From assembly GCF_034702125.1 (NCBI RefSeq), contig NC_085876.1, positions 17,874,014-17,938,013 on the forward strand: a DNA stretch of 64,000 nt. The letters run 5' to 3'. Positions 45,958-58,199 of the stretch are shown here, piece after piece. Both the position numbers and the translations under genes were made by a program. Numbering within the stretch: the first letter of the stretch is position 1; each line of letters starts with the position of its first letter. Origin of the DNA: Engraulis encrasicolus (Eukaryota > Chordata > Actinopteri > Clupeiformes > Engraulidae). The notes below the pieces were generated by a model. It was not told where the DNA came from. It saw nothing but the letters and a program-made list of their open reading frames with translations, and did not search any database.

Positions 45958-46034
<77 letters not shown>
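45958..46034. repeat. (GT)n microsatellite just beyond the glmp stop codon
   Basis: About 38 GT units; on the gene strand it lies within the first 120 bases after the stop codon, so it is probably transcribed as part of the glmp 3' UTR. Confidence 0.95.
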
Positions 46035-46036
<2 letters not shown>

Positions 46037-46076
46037 GCGTGCAAAAGTCCTGATTGTCTTCAGATGAACAACAGTC

Positions 46077-49000
46077 TTAATTGATTGGCTCGTAACCTTG
46101 TGGTTGGCGGCGGCTTTTGAAGACGCAGGCAAAAACTCCGCCAAAGAGGATAAGAGCGAGGGGAGTGCCCAAACCCACGGCCATGATGATCATCACCAGA
46201 GGGGAGAAGGAGTCCTGTGGCGGAGCGCCCCATCCCACCAACATAGACCTAAAAAAACACACGGAGAAGGGAAGAGGGGAACAAGCGACTATGAGCATTC
46301 CCTTTCACCAAAACACAGACCTAAAACACACCCAGAAGGAAACAAGGGCTCAAGAGCAATCCTATGACTTTGAGGTGCCTAAGTCAAGACCTTCTACTTC
46401 TGGACCATGGGGGCTTAAGTCGCAAGCATTTTGAATGGAAGTAAATGGAGCAAGTCAAGGAAAATACTGATTCCATTTGACACGTGCTGCATGTAGGATA
46501 AGCGACGTCTCTTGTGTAGTCCAAATAATCACTCTATATTTGCACACACACAACTCACAAATAGCTCGACAAATGAAGTCGACAACCACACCATTGCTTA
46601 TGATTAATTCAGAGGTACAGTTTATGGATGATCTAGTGGGGAAAGGCGAGGTGGAACGGAAAATAGGTTTGATCAGTCCATTAGATCTCAGTCAAAATGT
46701 TTGACTTCTCAGGTCCCATGAGCAGTGCGGGAAAGGGTGCAGACTTAGGTGCTGTTTCCACATAGGCTGCCATTTTTAAATGTGGGTATTTTTTTCTCCT
46801 GTTATAGGTGGAAACGCAACATGGGGATAAAAATAAAAACTCCATTGTAACAGATGCATTTTGCCCCCCTAAATGGGATATTTTTAAAGCCTGCTTTTTG
46901 ATATGTGGGTTTTAAAAATCTGATACGTGGAAACGGAAGGCCAAAACCAATGTAACCAGGCGACTAGCTGAATGTAACCAGCTACATGGAAACAGCTCTT
47001 TAGGCACCAAATTTCCTTCAACCAACAATGAGTGGATTCCAATATGCAGACTTCCGTCCTGCCTTGCTCACTTGCCTGCTTGTGACCTCATGATGACATC
47101 ACTGACAACGACAGAAAATGAATTCAATATCTTGCAAAAGCACAATTCTAATGTGATTTCCTCATTTGCAATCTGGATGGTGAATGAAGAACAGTCCCCC
47201 AAAAATTGTTTCTCCACGGAGGCGGGGCATCAGCAAAATGCGAGGCCAGAAGCACAAGTGGAGAACGGGAGTGTGCATATTGGAATGCACCCTGAGTGTT
47301 GATTAAGAATGGAACACAAGAATTAAGAGAGGGGGCAACAGAACTCATGTGTCCATATACCTACCAGCTGAGGTAGTTGGTGGTGTTGTAGAAGGGATCA
47401 CCTCCAATACTGAAAGAAAGGTTTAGGGCAGACGTATGGAGTCCATCATCGAAGAAAGCCTTCACCCAGCCAGACGGCGGCAACTCGGAGAGAATAACGG
47501 GACTTGAATGGTGACAGGGAGTAGCCTCCTCAAATTTTGGGTGCGCTGTGCGATAGGCCACCGGTTTCCACTGGGTGTACCCCAGGATGTCTGAGGAGTC
47601 ATTTCCTGGAGCCACAGAGACCCACTGAGACACCTGAAATTTAAAATGGTTAAGAAAGTCACTACACACCTGAATCTTAGATGTGTCATTTTGTCTTTTC
47701 CTTTTTTTCTATTTATTGACTCAGATGGCCTACTAAAGAGGTCCAATGTGCCTGGACTACTAGTTTGCGCACAAATGGCAAATAAAGAACTTAGACTTTT
47801 ACTTTATTTATAGGAAAACTCAACATGCAGTTGTATTGCTCACACTGCCCTTGACTTGTCAGTATCTAACGATGTGACATTTTTTTTTGTTAAGCACTTT
47901 CTGAGATCCTGGACAGTCTAATGTGGAGATAAATTATTTACATTATAGAACATGTTCGCATACCCTAAAAATATCATCCCACAACTTTTGCAACTTCAGC
48001 AGACACTTAACTCTTGTTCATTTGCTAAGAAAATACTGTAGAGCTGTTATTTAAATTACTCCATTATAGCTTATTAGTTTTACCCTTACGAAATTGTTTA
48101 GCCTTTCTGTTTTGTTTGTTTGTTTAATTTTCTTTTGCCTGTCCGCCGCTTTAGCTTGTCACTTGTCATTGTACGGGGTTTGGCTGTCACAGTTCTATGT
48201 ACGCTGCTCGGGCAGGGCCATACAGTAGACTAGTAGTTTTGAGTGTGATTATACGGATTTATTCTGTGTGTAGTGGATATCCACACTTATTGTCATTTAA
48301 TCACTTACATAGCGTAGTGAGCCTATGCGCGTGTGTGTGACTGGCGTTTACCATGGGCTCTTGGTTTTGTGCACGAGTGGTGAACTAATTTATTCTCAAC
48401 TAGTAAGCCTGCCCGGCTGGCCTAGCTCGGTGAACCCCTTTTATCCTGTGGCAGCCAACCCCGTTCCAATGAACATTACTGTTTTTATCCCAGCGGCGCA
48501 GGTTTTTAACTATTGACTTTGTATTAATAAAGAAAATATTGTTATTCCTTTAAACAAAGGTACGTCTCTTGTGCATTCTATCCGAACCTGTTGTGCCTTA
48601 TTGGTTGAAATCAAAATATACTCTGGGGTGGAAGTCCCCCAGTGGCGCAGTCGTGCAATTACAAGTATCAGTTTGATGATCATTATTTTAGGAAAAGTAA
48701 CATCTAAAGGTCCACTCTGCTACATTTGGCAGAGTGGACTCTGCTACATTTGGCACTCGACAAAATATTACTTCGCTGCCCAACGGTAATATAGATATAA
48801 GCCATTTATATAGAAGTGAACCTGAAGAAGCGCAAAGCAAAGCGCTTTGTTCACAAAATAAAAAAGCAGAAAAAAGTTCACCAGTGTGCTGTGATTCTTC
48901 CTTTTTTCCATTCATATAGACGTCATGTCTGACCTTAAATATGGATGGTGTGTATTCGTCATCAATAGACTTCAGCACGTCCACATGATCTCGCTGTTGG

Positions 49001-49211
49001 CCGCTGCTCACAGACTGCAGCTCCAGGGCGAAGCGGGACAGGTTGGAGCGCGGGGCCACGTCGTCCAGCCAGACGCGGAGCTTGGAGGAGTTGGCCGTGT
49101 GCAGGAGGCCTGGCCACATGCTGTCTCTGCCTTTGGATCCAAATGCAGAGAACTGCCAACAGAACAGCGTGTATACGCATGAAGATGAGACCATTATCAA
49201 ATACTCAAAAC

Positions 49212-49267
<56 letters not shown>

Positions 49268-50428
49268 AATTATCTCTAACCCTGTGAAAGTGTGAGGAAA
49301 TCTATGCAGAACAGCATCAGGGAGGAATCTAACAGGACTTACAGACAGACAGAGGGAGCCGTTCCGGAAACTGTCAGAGTTGTTTTGGCCACAGAGAGTG
49401 GCGGAGAGGTTGACAAAGTCAACGGTGGCATTGAGATCACTCCAGCTGAATCCCTGCAGTTCGTATGGAGGGAAGAAGCTGGAAGGGTCGCGCGGGTCTC
49501 CCGTATCATTTACATCATTGTACTCCCACAGCTGTATGAAACAAAATTAAAATTACACATTTACCTCTGCTACATAATGTTTTAATAACAACATCTTTTA
49601 AGTATGTAAGTATGCCCTTTATTATCCCACAATGGGGAAATGCATGTGTTGCAGAAGTAACATAGCCTATACATACATTAAAAAGGTATTATACATTAAA
49701 AACAAGTTTGGGATTTTGTATTATTATTATTATTTAAATTAAAACACCAACAGAGGATGGCAAATACATTGAATTTGCAAGAGGTTGAGAACCCCCCTGC
49801 TCTTCTGTCCAAGAACAGAAACCACTCACCCTAGTGAACACTACTGCACTGCTGAACTGTATGCTGCTCTCTGGCAACACTTTCAGGCCACCTGAAAAAT
49901 TGCCAGCCAAAATGGCGTCCCACTGTATGTCCACACTAGAAGAAGGGGAGTTGGTGTGCACCAGGATCAAAGCAGGCGCTGCCTGGCTACAGAAAAAGTA
50001 GTGGAGTGTATCGTTTGGACCCACTGCCCTCACATGAAGCAAATCAACTCCTGCGGATGGTTTTGTCAGACCTGGGTTCAGCTCCATAGACACCTAAGTA
50101 AACACATTACAATAACATCACACAATCTTGACACAAAAAAACCCTCCAGAACACAGCACATTTCAAAAACGATATAGACTTAGTCAGAGATATTAACCAA
50201 AATCCCATTATACTTTTGGCAAGATGATTAGCACCGAATAGTGTGTAAAAGTCAATGCAATCGCCATGAAAACTGTCCAATCGAAATAATATGAACAATG
50301 TCAAAGCTCACGTGTTCACGTACATTGCGTCGAAACTCGTCTTCATGTCCAAAAGATCCCCTTGAGTTGCTCAAAAATAAAACCAAAACAACATAAAATT
50401 TAACTGCAAGAACTCCGAAGACGTCCAT
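46077..50428 (-). CDS. glmp: Glycosylated lysosomal membrane protein (GLMP, NCU-G1), 6 exons, 409 aa
   Basis: A highly N-glycosylated type I protein of the lysosomal membrane, known in mammals as a partner that protects the transporter MFSD1 from proteolysis. Exons in transcript order: 50312-50428, 49830-50093, 49343-49531, 48934-49152, 47365-47633, 46077-46248; all junctions are GT-AG and in phase, 1230 coding bases. Residues 1-28 are a signal peptide; the lumenal domain includes the family hallmarks LLHVRAVG, SIQFSSAVVFTR and SIDDEYTPSIF and about ten NxS/T sequons (NFS, NDT, NAT, NLS, NGS among them). Residues about 370-396 span the membrane. The tail ends GYEPIN, giving a YxxI lysosomal sorting signal next to the C terminus, as in the mammalian ending. 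Length is within a few residues of human. The first ATG follows an in-frame TTG AAG that is not used. Convergent with the upstream transporter gene. Confidence 0.95.
46745..47008. mobile_element. MITE with GGTGCTGTTTCCACAT ends (glmp last intron)
   Basis: GGTGCTGTTTCCACAT at the left is mirrored by ATGGAAACAGCTCTTTAGGCACC at the right, allowing a small indel. Interior words GTGGAAACG occur in both orientations. Confidence 0.65.
47030..47292. mobile_element. MITE, ATATGCGGAC-type family, copy 4 (glmp last intron)
   Basis: GATTCCAATATGCAGACTTC at the left and TGTGCATATTGGAATGCACC at the right are inverted repeats. Interior blocks match copies 1 to 3. It ends about 70 bases from glmp exon 5. 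Confidence 0.78.
47640..48930. other. glmp intron 4: mostly unclassified, possible LTR-like fragment
   Basis: From about 48,100 to 48,650 the sequence has a TTAATAAAGAAAATATTG poly(A)-signal stretch followed by an abrupt GTCTCTTGTGCATTC segment, which could be the end of a solo LTR; the boundaries cannot be proved. A 22-bp unit (GTGGACTCTGCTACATTTGG) is tandemly repeated near 48,710-48,752. No coding exon is visible. Confidence 0.35.
49213..49266. repeat. (CA)n microsatellite (glmp intron 3)
   Basis: About 27 CA units between exons 3 and 4 of glmp. Confidence 0.97.
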
Positions 50429-50476
50429 CTTCAAAATTCAGGAAGAGAAACAAATAAGTCATATGACTTTGTCTTG

Positions 50477-50486
50477 TTCACGTGAC
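50477..50486 (-). promoter_or_regulatory. CLEAR-like E-box upstream of glmp
   Basis: TTCACGTGAC on the plus strand (GTCACGTGAA in gene orientation) matches the lysosomal CLEAR consensus GTCACGTGAC, bound by TFEB-family factors, at 9 of 10 positions. It lies about 50 bases before the glmp ATG. A second CACGTG sits at the exon 1 donor (50,309-50,314). Binding is inferred. Confidence 0.6.
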
Positions 50487-50580
50487 CACGCGTCAGTGGG
50501 TGTGTTTGCGGTTGAGCAGCACCCTCTGGCGGCACGCTCGGAAAAATGTGAAGAACTTCCAAAGTCTATTCACTCCATCG

Positions 50581-50809
<229 letters not shown>

Positions 50810-51472
50810 ACAGCCTACCTATAGTAGGCCTATACTGTAGGCCTTGCCATTGCACCATTCCACAACAAATGTGTGTAGGCCTATCCCCAAACATGTCAAA
50901 CATTATTTGCTCCATAATGTCAATCATGACTATTTTGGGGGTTTCATATAAAATGTTAAGATGAAATCTGAAATGCATTTGTTCAATTTCATCTAACTCA
51001 GGGTATTTGCATTGGGTGTGGTGTGTAGATGGTTGTTAAGATCTGTACAAGTCTGATGCCCTAACCGCTTACCCATGTGCTGCCGTGCCTTAATCCATGG
51101 CTTCACCGATTGTTGTCACGCCCTGATGGAGCCGATTGAAGGCATCTGTTGTCCTGGAGAGGGAGGCCCCAGACTTTGTGTCCATTAGCCGCCATTAGGC
51201 CTTCATTATGTAGGGGGGATCTTGTCACAGACAGGATTGTGCTGTACATTGTGCTAAAGTACTTTAAAAAAAACTACTTAGCATCTGCACTTGTCCTGTA
51301 TATTTCCTGTGCACTTTATATCTGCTAAAGATGTGGGTTCTGATTTTAAGTCGCTATGGTTTAAAAAAAAAAAAAAAAACTCTGCCAAATGCAATGTAAT
51401 GTAATGTAAGCTGGTCAAAGCTGTCAACGGCCCTGCACACACATTCGCTTTGTTCCTTGTCTGACTGCTTTT

Positions 51473-51474
<2 letters not shown>

Positions 51475-51539
<65 letters not shown>
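51475..51539. repeat. (TA)n microsatellite followed by a T run
   Basis: About 32 TA units. The following partial MITE, with CTTTCGAGAAATGCACCCCT near 51,590-51,610, belongs to the family at 8631-8750. Confidence 0.95.
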
Positions 51540-51547
<8 letters not shown>

Positions 51548-52089
51548 TTCCCATTGGCAACTACCGAAGTTGCTAACTGCTAACAACTACACTTTCGAGA
51601 AATGCACCCCTGTTCTGCTTTTGCCCAGCAGAGGTAGCCATCGTAACAAACATGAAAATACAGCGAAGGCAGAAGTGCTCAGTGCTCAGGACTCAGGAGT
51701 GCATTCACCAGAAGTGAGTTCACCGGACTCAACATACTCCTCCTAAGCAGTGGTGTAGTGGGGATTTTTAAAGTGGGGATACGCAATTTGTAAGGTCATC
51801 AATTAATTAGGCAACTTATCATGTCAACCCACTTTTTGTTTAAAACATGGACAGATTTTTTTCTTTTTTAAAGCTCAACTCAGGAGAAGTGGGTGAACTG
51901 CATACCCCCGCGAACCATGCCCACTACACCCCTGCTCCTAAATTAAAAAAGAGTAAAATACATAAAAAAGAGTTAGACAAAGAACAAAGTGAACTTGTGT
52001 GCAGGGTCCGTGACAGCTTTGGCTAGGTCTCATTACATTACCTGACATTGCATTTGGCAGATTCTTTCTTAACCAAAGTGACTTTAAAT

Positions 52090-54108
52090 TAGAGATTTAC
52101 AGGATCCAAGATCCGGTTACAGATCCGGCAGGATAATAGGGTTTTTCACAGGATCCGGATCCGGTTCCAGGATCCAGGATCCAGGATCCGGTAGCCGAGG
52201 TTTTTCAATCACAACCCCAATCGCTGCATGGAGTGAAAGCCCTTTGGAAGCGGCCGTTGCAGGCAGTGTGGCAGTAAGCCAATGAGTCTAAAAAATAGTT
52301 TGAGCCAACGTAATAAACGTGTGTGAGTAGGCAATGTGTTCCAACCCTTTCATAGGATCCGGTATCCGGTTCCGGATCCGGCAGGATCTTAACCCTCCTG
52401 TTACCCTCAAATTTTGGAACATCCGTGATCCTTGGGGTCAATTTGACCCCAACCACTTAAATGTCTACAAAATCAGTATGAAACAACACTTTGGCACATG
52501 TTTATGTCTCAGATATGTATTATTGCTCTGTTGGTGACATAAAAAGTCCTTTCAATATATCCTAGCACCCCCACACATAGCCCACACACCAAAAAAACTT
52601 AACCATGACTAGGCGGAAATTAGAAAAAATAGCAATAAAATGTCATTAATTGGTCTAAAAACAGATGGACACAAATTATTTTAATTTTATTGGCTCCATA
52701 TACTCCCTAAATATGAATTTCTATAACTTAAAACATTTGAAAAGACAAAACAAATTTGAATATCAAGGATATTATCTATCTATTACCATATCGCTCAATT
52801 TGACCCTAAAAGAAATAGGCATATTTCCAAACATTCAGAAGGTTTTTTAAGTCCAACATTCATTTTTTTTAATGTTTGAACGTGTATTTATAGCACAAGT
52901 GTAATAGTTAGGTAAGAAGAGTTTCGGGAACAACATAGAAAATAATTGTTTTCTACATTGTTTCTACGCTTCAATTAGTGTGCACATAAGGAAAAAAGGT
53001 TTGCATGTGCTCCTTGTAGACATATTACATGTTCATGGTTGTGGGGTAATGTTTGAAGGAACAGGGCTAGCAACTTGTATGTTTACTTCTATTCACTATG
53101 TATGCCCACTGGAGAACTTGTGGTATGGATGTCAATGTGTATGTCCTTCACAAAAGTTACAGCTGTTGCTGTTCCTGCCTTTTCTATGTCAGGTAGCACC
53201 AGTTTATAGCCAAGGCTGCAGACAAAGATGTCAATTTGGAACACAATACTGAAATGAGGAGAAGAATAGCACCATTATATCTCTCAACATAGCAACCAAC
53301 CTTGAGATCGTCTCCATCTAAAGAAGTACAATGGCTTGTCACCATCAGAACAGTCCATTTCAATATTTGGATCACAATCAGAAAGCTTCTCTTCAAATAT
53401 ACCATCACTTATAATTATATATGCTGGGCACAGAACAGCATGCACAGCAATGCTGACTATGTGACCCTTCTTATACTAGTGTTTGTGTGTAGTGGGAGGG
53501 TGCAAAAGTAGCTCCCAGGGTACAGGAATGGGGGGAGGGTGTTGCTGTGGTGGGTGCCATGATGGTGCTTTGGGTACAACAAGGTTCAGTTGGTGTATTT
53601 TGTCAAAATGGCAATGCTGTATTAGCCACCAAAGTCCAAAATGTTGCCGTGAATTAGTTTTAGGCCTCCCTCATATCATTAGCATTTTTAGTTATCAGGG
53701 CCCAAACAAAAGCAAAATGTTCAGAAGAAACATGGCTGACTAGCTTATTTTCATGTATTTCACATTATCTAAACAGATTTTGACATGTATTTGCAAAATA
53801 TGAATGTTCCATTTATGTTTTATGCACTTGAAACAATTGGGTCAAATTGACCCCAAGGGACACGGATGTAACCTAAATGTGTACAGCACTTAGGGAAAAC
53901 ATTTTTGCTGAAATTTCACTTTTTTCAAATTCATTCCATATATTTAGGAAAAGTCATCAAAGATGAGGCAGAAGAAATATGTACTTCATGTATTTTTCAG
54001 GTGTTAAACATTGAAAGGGGTCAAATAGACCCCAAGGATAACAGGAGGGTTAAGCAGTGGATCCGGTATCCGGCAGGATCCTAAAAATCAGGATCCGGTG
54101 CATCTCGA
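52090..54108. mobile_element. hAT MITE rich in GGATCCGG words, split by a piggyBac element
   Basis: TAGAGATTTACAGGATCC at the left and GGATCCGGTGCATCTCGA at the right are inverted repeats (13 of 18 or better). Perfect 8-bp duplications CTTTAAAT flank it (52,082-52,089 and 54,109-54,116). Without the inserted element it is about 360 bp of degenerate GGATCCGGTTCC repeats. It interrupts an older SINE tail (CATTTGGCAGATTCTTTC to the left). Confidence 0.85.
52393..54049. mobile_element. Non-autonomous piggyBac-type transposon, 1.66 kb
   Basis: TTAA on both sides (52,389-52,392 and 54,050-54,053), ends CCCTCCTGTTA and TAACAGGAGGG. Subterminal GGGGTCAATTTGACCCC occurs at the left, with matching GGGTCAAATTGACCCC and GGGGTCAAATAGACCCC at the right. 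Internal frames are short and no complete transposase is readable. Confidence 0.88.
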
Positions 54109-54136
54109 CTTTAAATAGAGGATATAATCATAGCCC

Positions 54137-54318
54137 CCTGGTTCTCACGAAGTTGGGCGAAAATGCACAGGGGTCTGCGTGAGAACCAGGTTAAGGCCAC
54201 ATCACTGCAGCGTTTTGGAGTGTGCGCACATCCAGATAAAACAGGTGCCGAACTTAAACACGATAAAACAAGAAAAGAAAGAAACAACAGTGTGCGGACC
54301 TTCTTTCTTTTCTTGTTT
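54137..54318. repeat. Two small hairpins
   Basis: CCTGGTTCTCACG is mirrored by CGTGAGAACCAGG at 54,138-54,190. At 54,266-54,318 an 18-bp perfect inverted repeat AAACAAGAAAAGAAAGAA encloses a 17-base loop containing CAGTGTGCGGACC. Confidence 0.8.
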
Positions 54319-54692
54319 ATGGCCACATAGCAGATACAAAGTGCACAGCAAGTATTTTTTTAGGCTGACTCTGGGTTGAGTGAGAGTGGAGTGGATGACT
54401 ACTCTGGATGGCAGACAAACATCACTTACTACATCTCAGCTAAAACAAATGCGTGTGACCACATATGCTTTGAGTGGAGAGGCATGTATATGCCGAGGAT
54501 ATCACAGCTGTGCTTGGTGTTCTCTAAAGGGATGTGCTTCTGTGATTCATGTGATTCTGAGCTGATCAATTATCAAAAAGACAGCTATCAAAAAAAAGGT
54601 TGAATGCAGCTAAAACTAGTGGTGTTTTCTGTAAGGGGATTGGAGTGACAGTCAAAGGGGCTTGGAGGGACAGCAATTTAAACTATTGTTGC

Positions 54693-55044
54693 GGTAACAC
54701 TTTAGAATAACGTCCTATTCACAGCTTTATAAACACTTTATTAACATTTAATAACAATTAACATTTAACAAAGCATTTACAAATGTTTGTAAATGAGTTA
54801 ACCAAACTATGACTGCATAGTGGAATGGGAATCAACTTGTACTGTGTGAGTTTTATGTGGTTTCATGCCCTCTGGTCTTTGGAGGAGAGACTTCCAGGAC
54901 CGCTGCGACTGCGCTGTGTCTGCTGTGTTAGCATAGTATTTCTTGCCCATTTATAAACATTTGTAAACATTTTGTTGATAATTAGTTCATTATTTATAAA
55001 GTGTTTATAAAGCTGTGAATAGGACGTTATTCTAAAGTGTTACC
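54693..55044. mobile_element. hAT-type MITE with GGTAACACTTTAG ends
   Basis: GGTAACACTTTAGAATAACG at the left and its mirror at the right extend to over 40 bp of inverted repeat. Perfect 8-bp duplications ATTGTTGC flank it (54,685-54,692 and 55,045-55,052). 352 bp. Confidence 0.92.
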
Positions 55045-55130
55045 ATTGTTGCTCTCTAGGGAACTTGGAAGGATATGTAAAACTATACTGAGGCATTGTG
55101 GGGAGTTCAGAGTTAAAGGAGAGGATTGTG

Positions 55131-55290
55131 CACATCCCAGGAAAAGGTGCAGGACGAAGGCCAACTGTAGTTTTCAAAGTGAGAAGTTCGCACACTTAAA
55201 ATTCTTTTTGTTGTCTTTTATTATTTCATGGCTGGATTACGTTTCGACTTCAACAGTCTTCATCAGATTCTCTACAAACACAGTGTTCAG
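55131..55290. repeat. Repeat fragment with GTTTCGACTTCAACAG and TCTTCATCAG
   Basis: GGTGCAGGACGAAGGCC, TTCGCACACTT and GTTTCGAC...CTTCATCAG recur in the same order as at 9728-9870. This copy is not palindromic. Confidence 0.55.
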
Positions 55291-55299
55291 AGTTAAACT

Positions 55300-56080
55300 G
55301 ATAACAATGTTAAGTGGGGAGTCTAGAAGAACTCAACTAAGCTTCTAATGCTCTGTAGGCAGTTTGGGGGGACACAGCTAAAAAATAAATAAATAAATGA
55401 ATAAATAAATAAAATAAAAAGTTTAAACCATTCAAATGAAAGCCTATTTGGTATGTTTTGCTTGAATTTCTGCAGAATTTGGCACATTCTCTGGAAGGAA
55501 TTTGTATGTGCAGCATAGGCTATTACTTTGGTTATAAATACACCGTCCATAGACAAAAATAAGCTCTGATTTGAATGAATGATGTTTATTCAGCTACTGA
55601 GAAACAAATAGGCTCTACAGTACATTACACACCTCCAACTTTGCTGAGGTTAAATATTACCCGGGAATTCAGGAAACTAATGTGGACATGAGCTCTCTCC
55701 CCTTTGCAAGTGTGACAGTACATCGACTCTACTACACAGGCCTGTCACAACCAGGCCAGTAAACTAGGCAATCGCCTCTGACCCCCAGCTTAAAGGGGGC
55801 TCCTTGATAATGACTGGAAATGTGTTCAAATAACAGCAACACCTTTACTTTGTCAGCAACATTTCTCTGATTTCTATGAAAAGTGGAAAGTGCAATGACA
55901 CTAATTGGGGATCGCTCCAGCAGGGGTAAAGGGGCCCAATGTCCTCTTTGCCAAGGGCTTGAAACGTAGCTTGAAACAGCCCTGACTGTATTATATGTAA
56001 ATATAGCTGTCAGTCTGTGGATGAATGTTTATGAAGGAAGGATTGTTTATGAAGTCTGTGGATGAATGTTTATGTAGGAA
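55300..56080. other. Intergenic, no gene recognised
   Basis: Contains an AATA-type simple repeat near 55,385-55,420 and short frames only. Confidence 0.45.
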
Positions 56081-56084
56081 GTTG

Positions 56085-56300
56085 GTGCTGTGATGTGGTC
56101 AGAAACCTGCAGGTTTGAATACTATATCTCTTTAGGGAAAAGATATGGGGACATGCACTCGGACCGGTCACCACATCCATGCCTGGTGTCATTGAACCAC
56201 ATCCATGCCTGGTGTCACCTAACCCCACATTGCTCCAGAGATTGCAACTAATATCCTGTGACAAGGGCTGCTGACAGCTTTGGTTAGGCCCAGGATAAAG
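56085..56300. mobile_element. SINE-like fragment with a short tandem duplication, then a CTGACAGCTTTGG fragment
   Basis: CCTAACCCCACATTGCTCCAG is the conserved body word of the SINE at 57,232. CACATCCATGCCTGGTGTCA is present twice in tandem. GCTGCTGACAGCTTTGG at 56,268 is the start of a CAGGGCCGCTGACAG-family MITE. Confidence 0.55.
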
Positions 56301-56834
56301 TCATATAAACTTAACTGTGTTGATGTTCGAAATGTGCACCCACCTCCCTCGTCCCTCCCCCATTAGGTGACTTGCCAGTTTTCTGGATGAAAAAAAAAGA
56401 CAGAGGACCAGAGGGAGTCATATTTTCAGTTCACCAAAATGTCATCTGATCAAGTGATTGAGGTCCGTCCATTGGCGATAACTCAATAACTGTCCACCGA
56501 CTTGGCTAACTCCTAGTTCAATAGTGGTAAGCATACTACAGTGATTATGCAATTAGTCTGGAACCACCCATAGACTTCCATTAACTAGCTGGTGGGAAGA
56601 TTTTGTCGGTGAACTTTTAAATCATTTGACTTGTCATCAACAAACTACCACTGCTCCGATCCTTCATCCAAGATACGGCCAGATGTAAGTAAGGGATTCA
56701 TTTTTCCATTACTGTCAGCAATGTATATGAGAGCAGTAATGTATGGTCCTGGAATAGACTACCAAGCCCGTAGGAGAGTACTTACACTTACCACTTACCT
56801 TATTTACTTTGTGGAGAGGTGGTTGCCTTATTGA

Positions 56835-57011
56835 AGTGTTTCTCAACAGGGGCTCTATAGCCCCCCATGGGGCGTTAGGGGGCCGCTGAGGAGGGGACAG
56901 TTGCTCAGTTTCATTTGGGTGGCATTAGTCTTTGGGGGTGGGGTGTCTGCATTGTAAGTATTATGATGAGGTCAAGGGGATGTTTGTTCAAAAAAGGTTG
57001 AGAACCGCTGT
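56835..57011. mobile_element. hAT-type MITE with GTTTCTCAAC ends
   Basis: AGTGTTTCTCAAC at the left, GTTGAGAACCGCTGT at the right, flanked by perfect 8-bp duplications CTTATTGA (56,827-56,834 and 57,012-57,019). 177 bp. Confidence 0.85.
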
Positions 57012-57231
57012 CTTATTGAAACCAGCTGTTGTAAACGATGCAATTTCACTCTGCACTCGAGTGTCTGGTCTGCATGGCATTTCCATGTTATGTTGGAGGA
57101 GGATGTTATGAAGACTAAAGAGAGGTAAACTCAATGCTTGACGAACATTGGAGTGGTGGAGTGGGAAGAAATGAATGACATAAGTCACAAATGTACTGGG
57201 CGCACTCGCTTAAGAGTGTTTTTAATAAGGG

Positions 57232-57450
57232 CAGCCGTGGCCTAGTGGTTAGAAAGCTGGTCTCGGGGTTGCCGGTTCGAATCCCCCCTGACCTCTCCCG
57301 ACATCTCCATCCATGGCTGAAGTTCCCTTGAGCAAGGCACCTAACCCCACATTGCTCCAGGGACTGTAACCAATACCCTGAAAAATAATAGCTGTAATTT
57401 GCTTTGAATAAATGAAAGCGTCAGCTAGTGCAATGTAATGTAATGTAAAT
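57232..57450 (+). mobile_element. tRNA-derived SINE with AATGT-repeat tail
   Basis: GCCGTGGCCTAGTGGTTAG (A box) and GGTTCGAATCCCCCC (B box) form the tRNA-like head. The body has CACATTGCTCCAGGGACTGT and the tail ends in AATGTAATGTAATGTAA. Confidence 0.88.
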
Positions 57451-58199
57451 TAAGTAACTGGTGTCTTTGGGTGGGCATTATGATCAATACAATTCAGATC
57501 AACATAGATCATAGCTTATTTTCTCACTTCAATCATAGTCTATTCTCTCACGTAACGTTTATAGTGGCATGTCCTCAAGAAATTTGGGACATGGCTTGGG
57601 ACATGGGGCATTTTTTTGTAGGCCTGCATTATATCATTTTTAATGGAGAAGCGATGAAAGTTGCCCATCCATATTCACAGACAAATGGGAGTGCCAAACC
57701 AATGTGCGTATCAGCTGGTTGATTCTGGGCCGATACCCTTCAGCAGGAAAATTGTATATAATGAATCAGGTACAGTTAATATCTTACCATAAATGATCTG
57801 CCCTGTTTCCTTGTATATAGGCCACAAAAAAAGAAAACTGAAAGGAGTAGTTCTTGTTTCTCGCTGTGTATAACTAATGCGTACTGATTTTTTACTGAGA
57901 CAACTGTTACCATAATGTCTTTTAATGTCAGAGTAACTGACAGCTTTGGTCGGGCCCAGCCTAACACTTGGTGAACGCTGTCCTGGCTTGCATACACACG
58001 CAACGCAACTTGAGCAATGAGGACCATTTGGCTGCGTGCCCACCGCTGCCTCAAAATCGGCCATGCTCCGTTCACTTGTACAGAGACTCAACAGTTGTTT
58101 TTTCCGAAATAAGATATCGGATGCTCGCGCTAACTTCAGATATGCAGTGGCCACCACAGACACGGGCATTCCTGGCGATGTCATCAGTCCAGTCAGTAG

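Noticed and set aside
57232..57300. tRNA gene
   Set aside because: The A and B boxes belong to a SINE head followed by the SINE body and an AATGT tail; the same holds for the B boxes near 33,050, 39,000, 45,570 and 60,650.
57711..58184. 157-codon minus-strand frame
   Set aside because: No recognisable motif, overlapping frames of similar length in other registers, and repeat-like words nearby; no evidence that it is coding.
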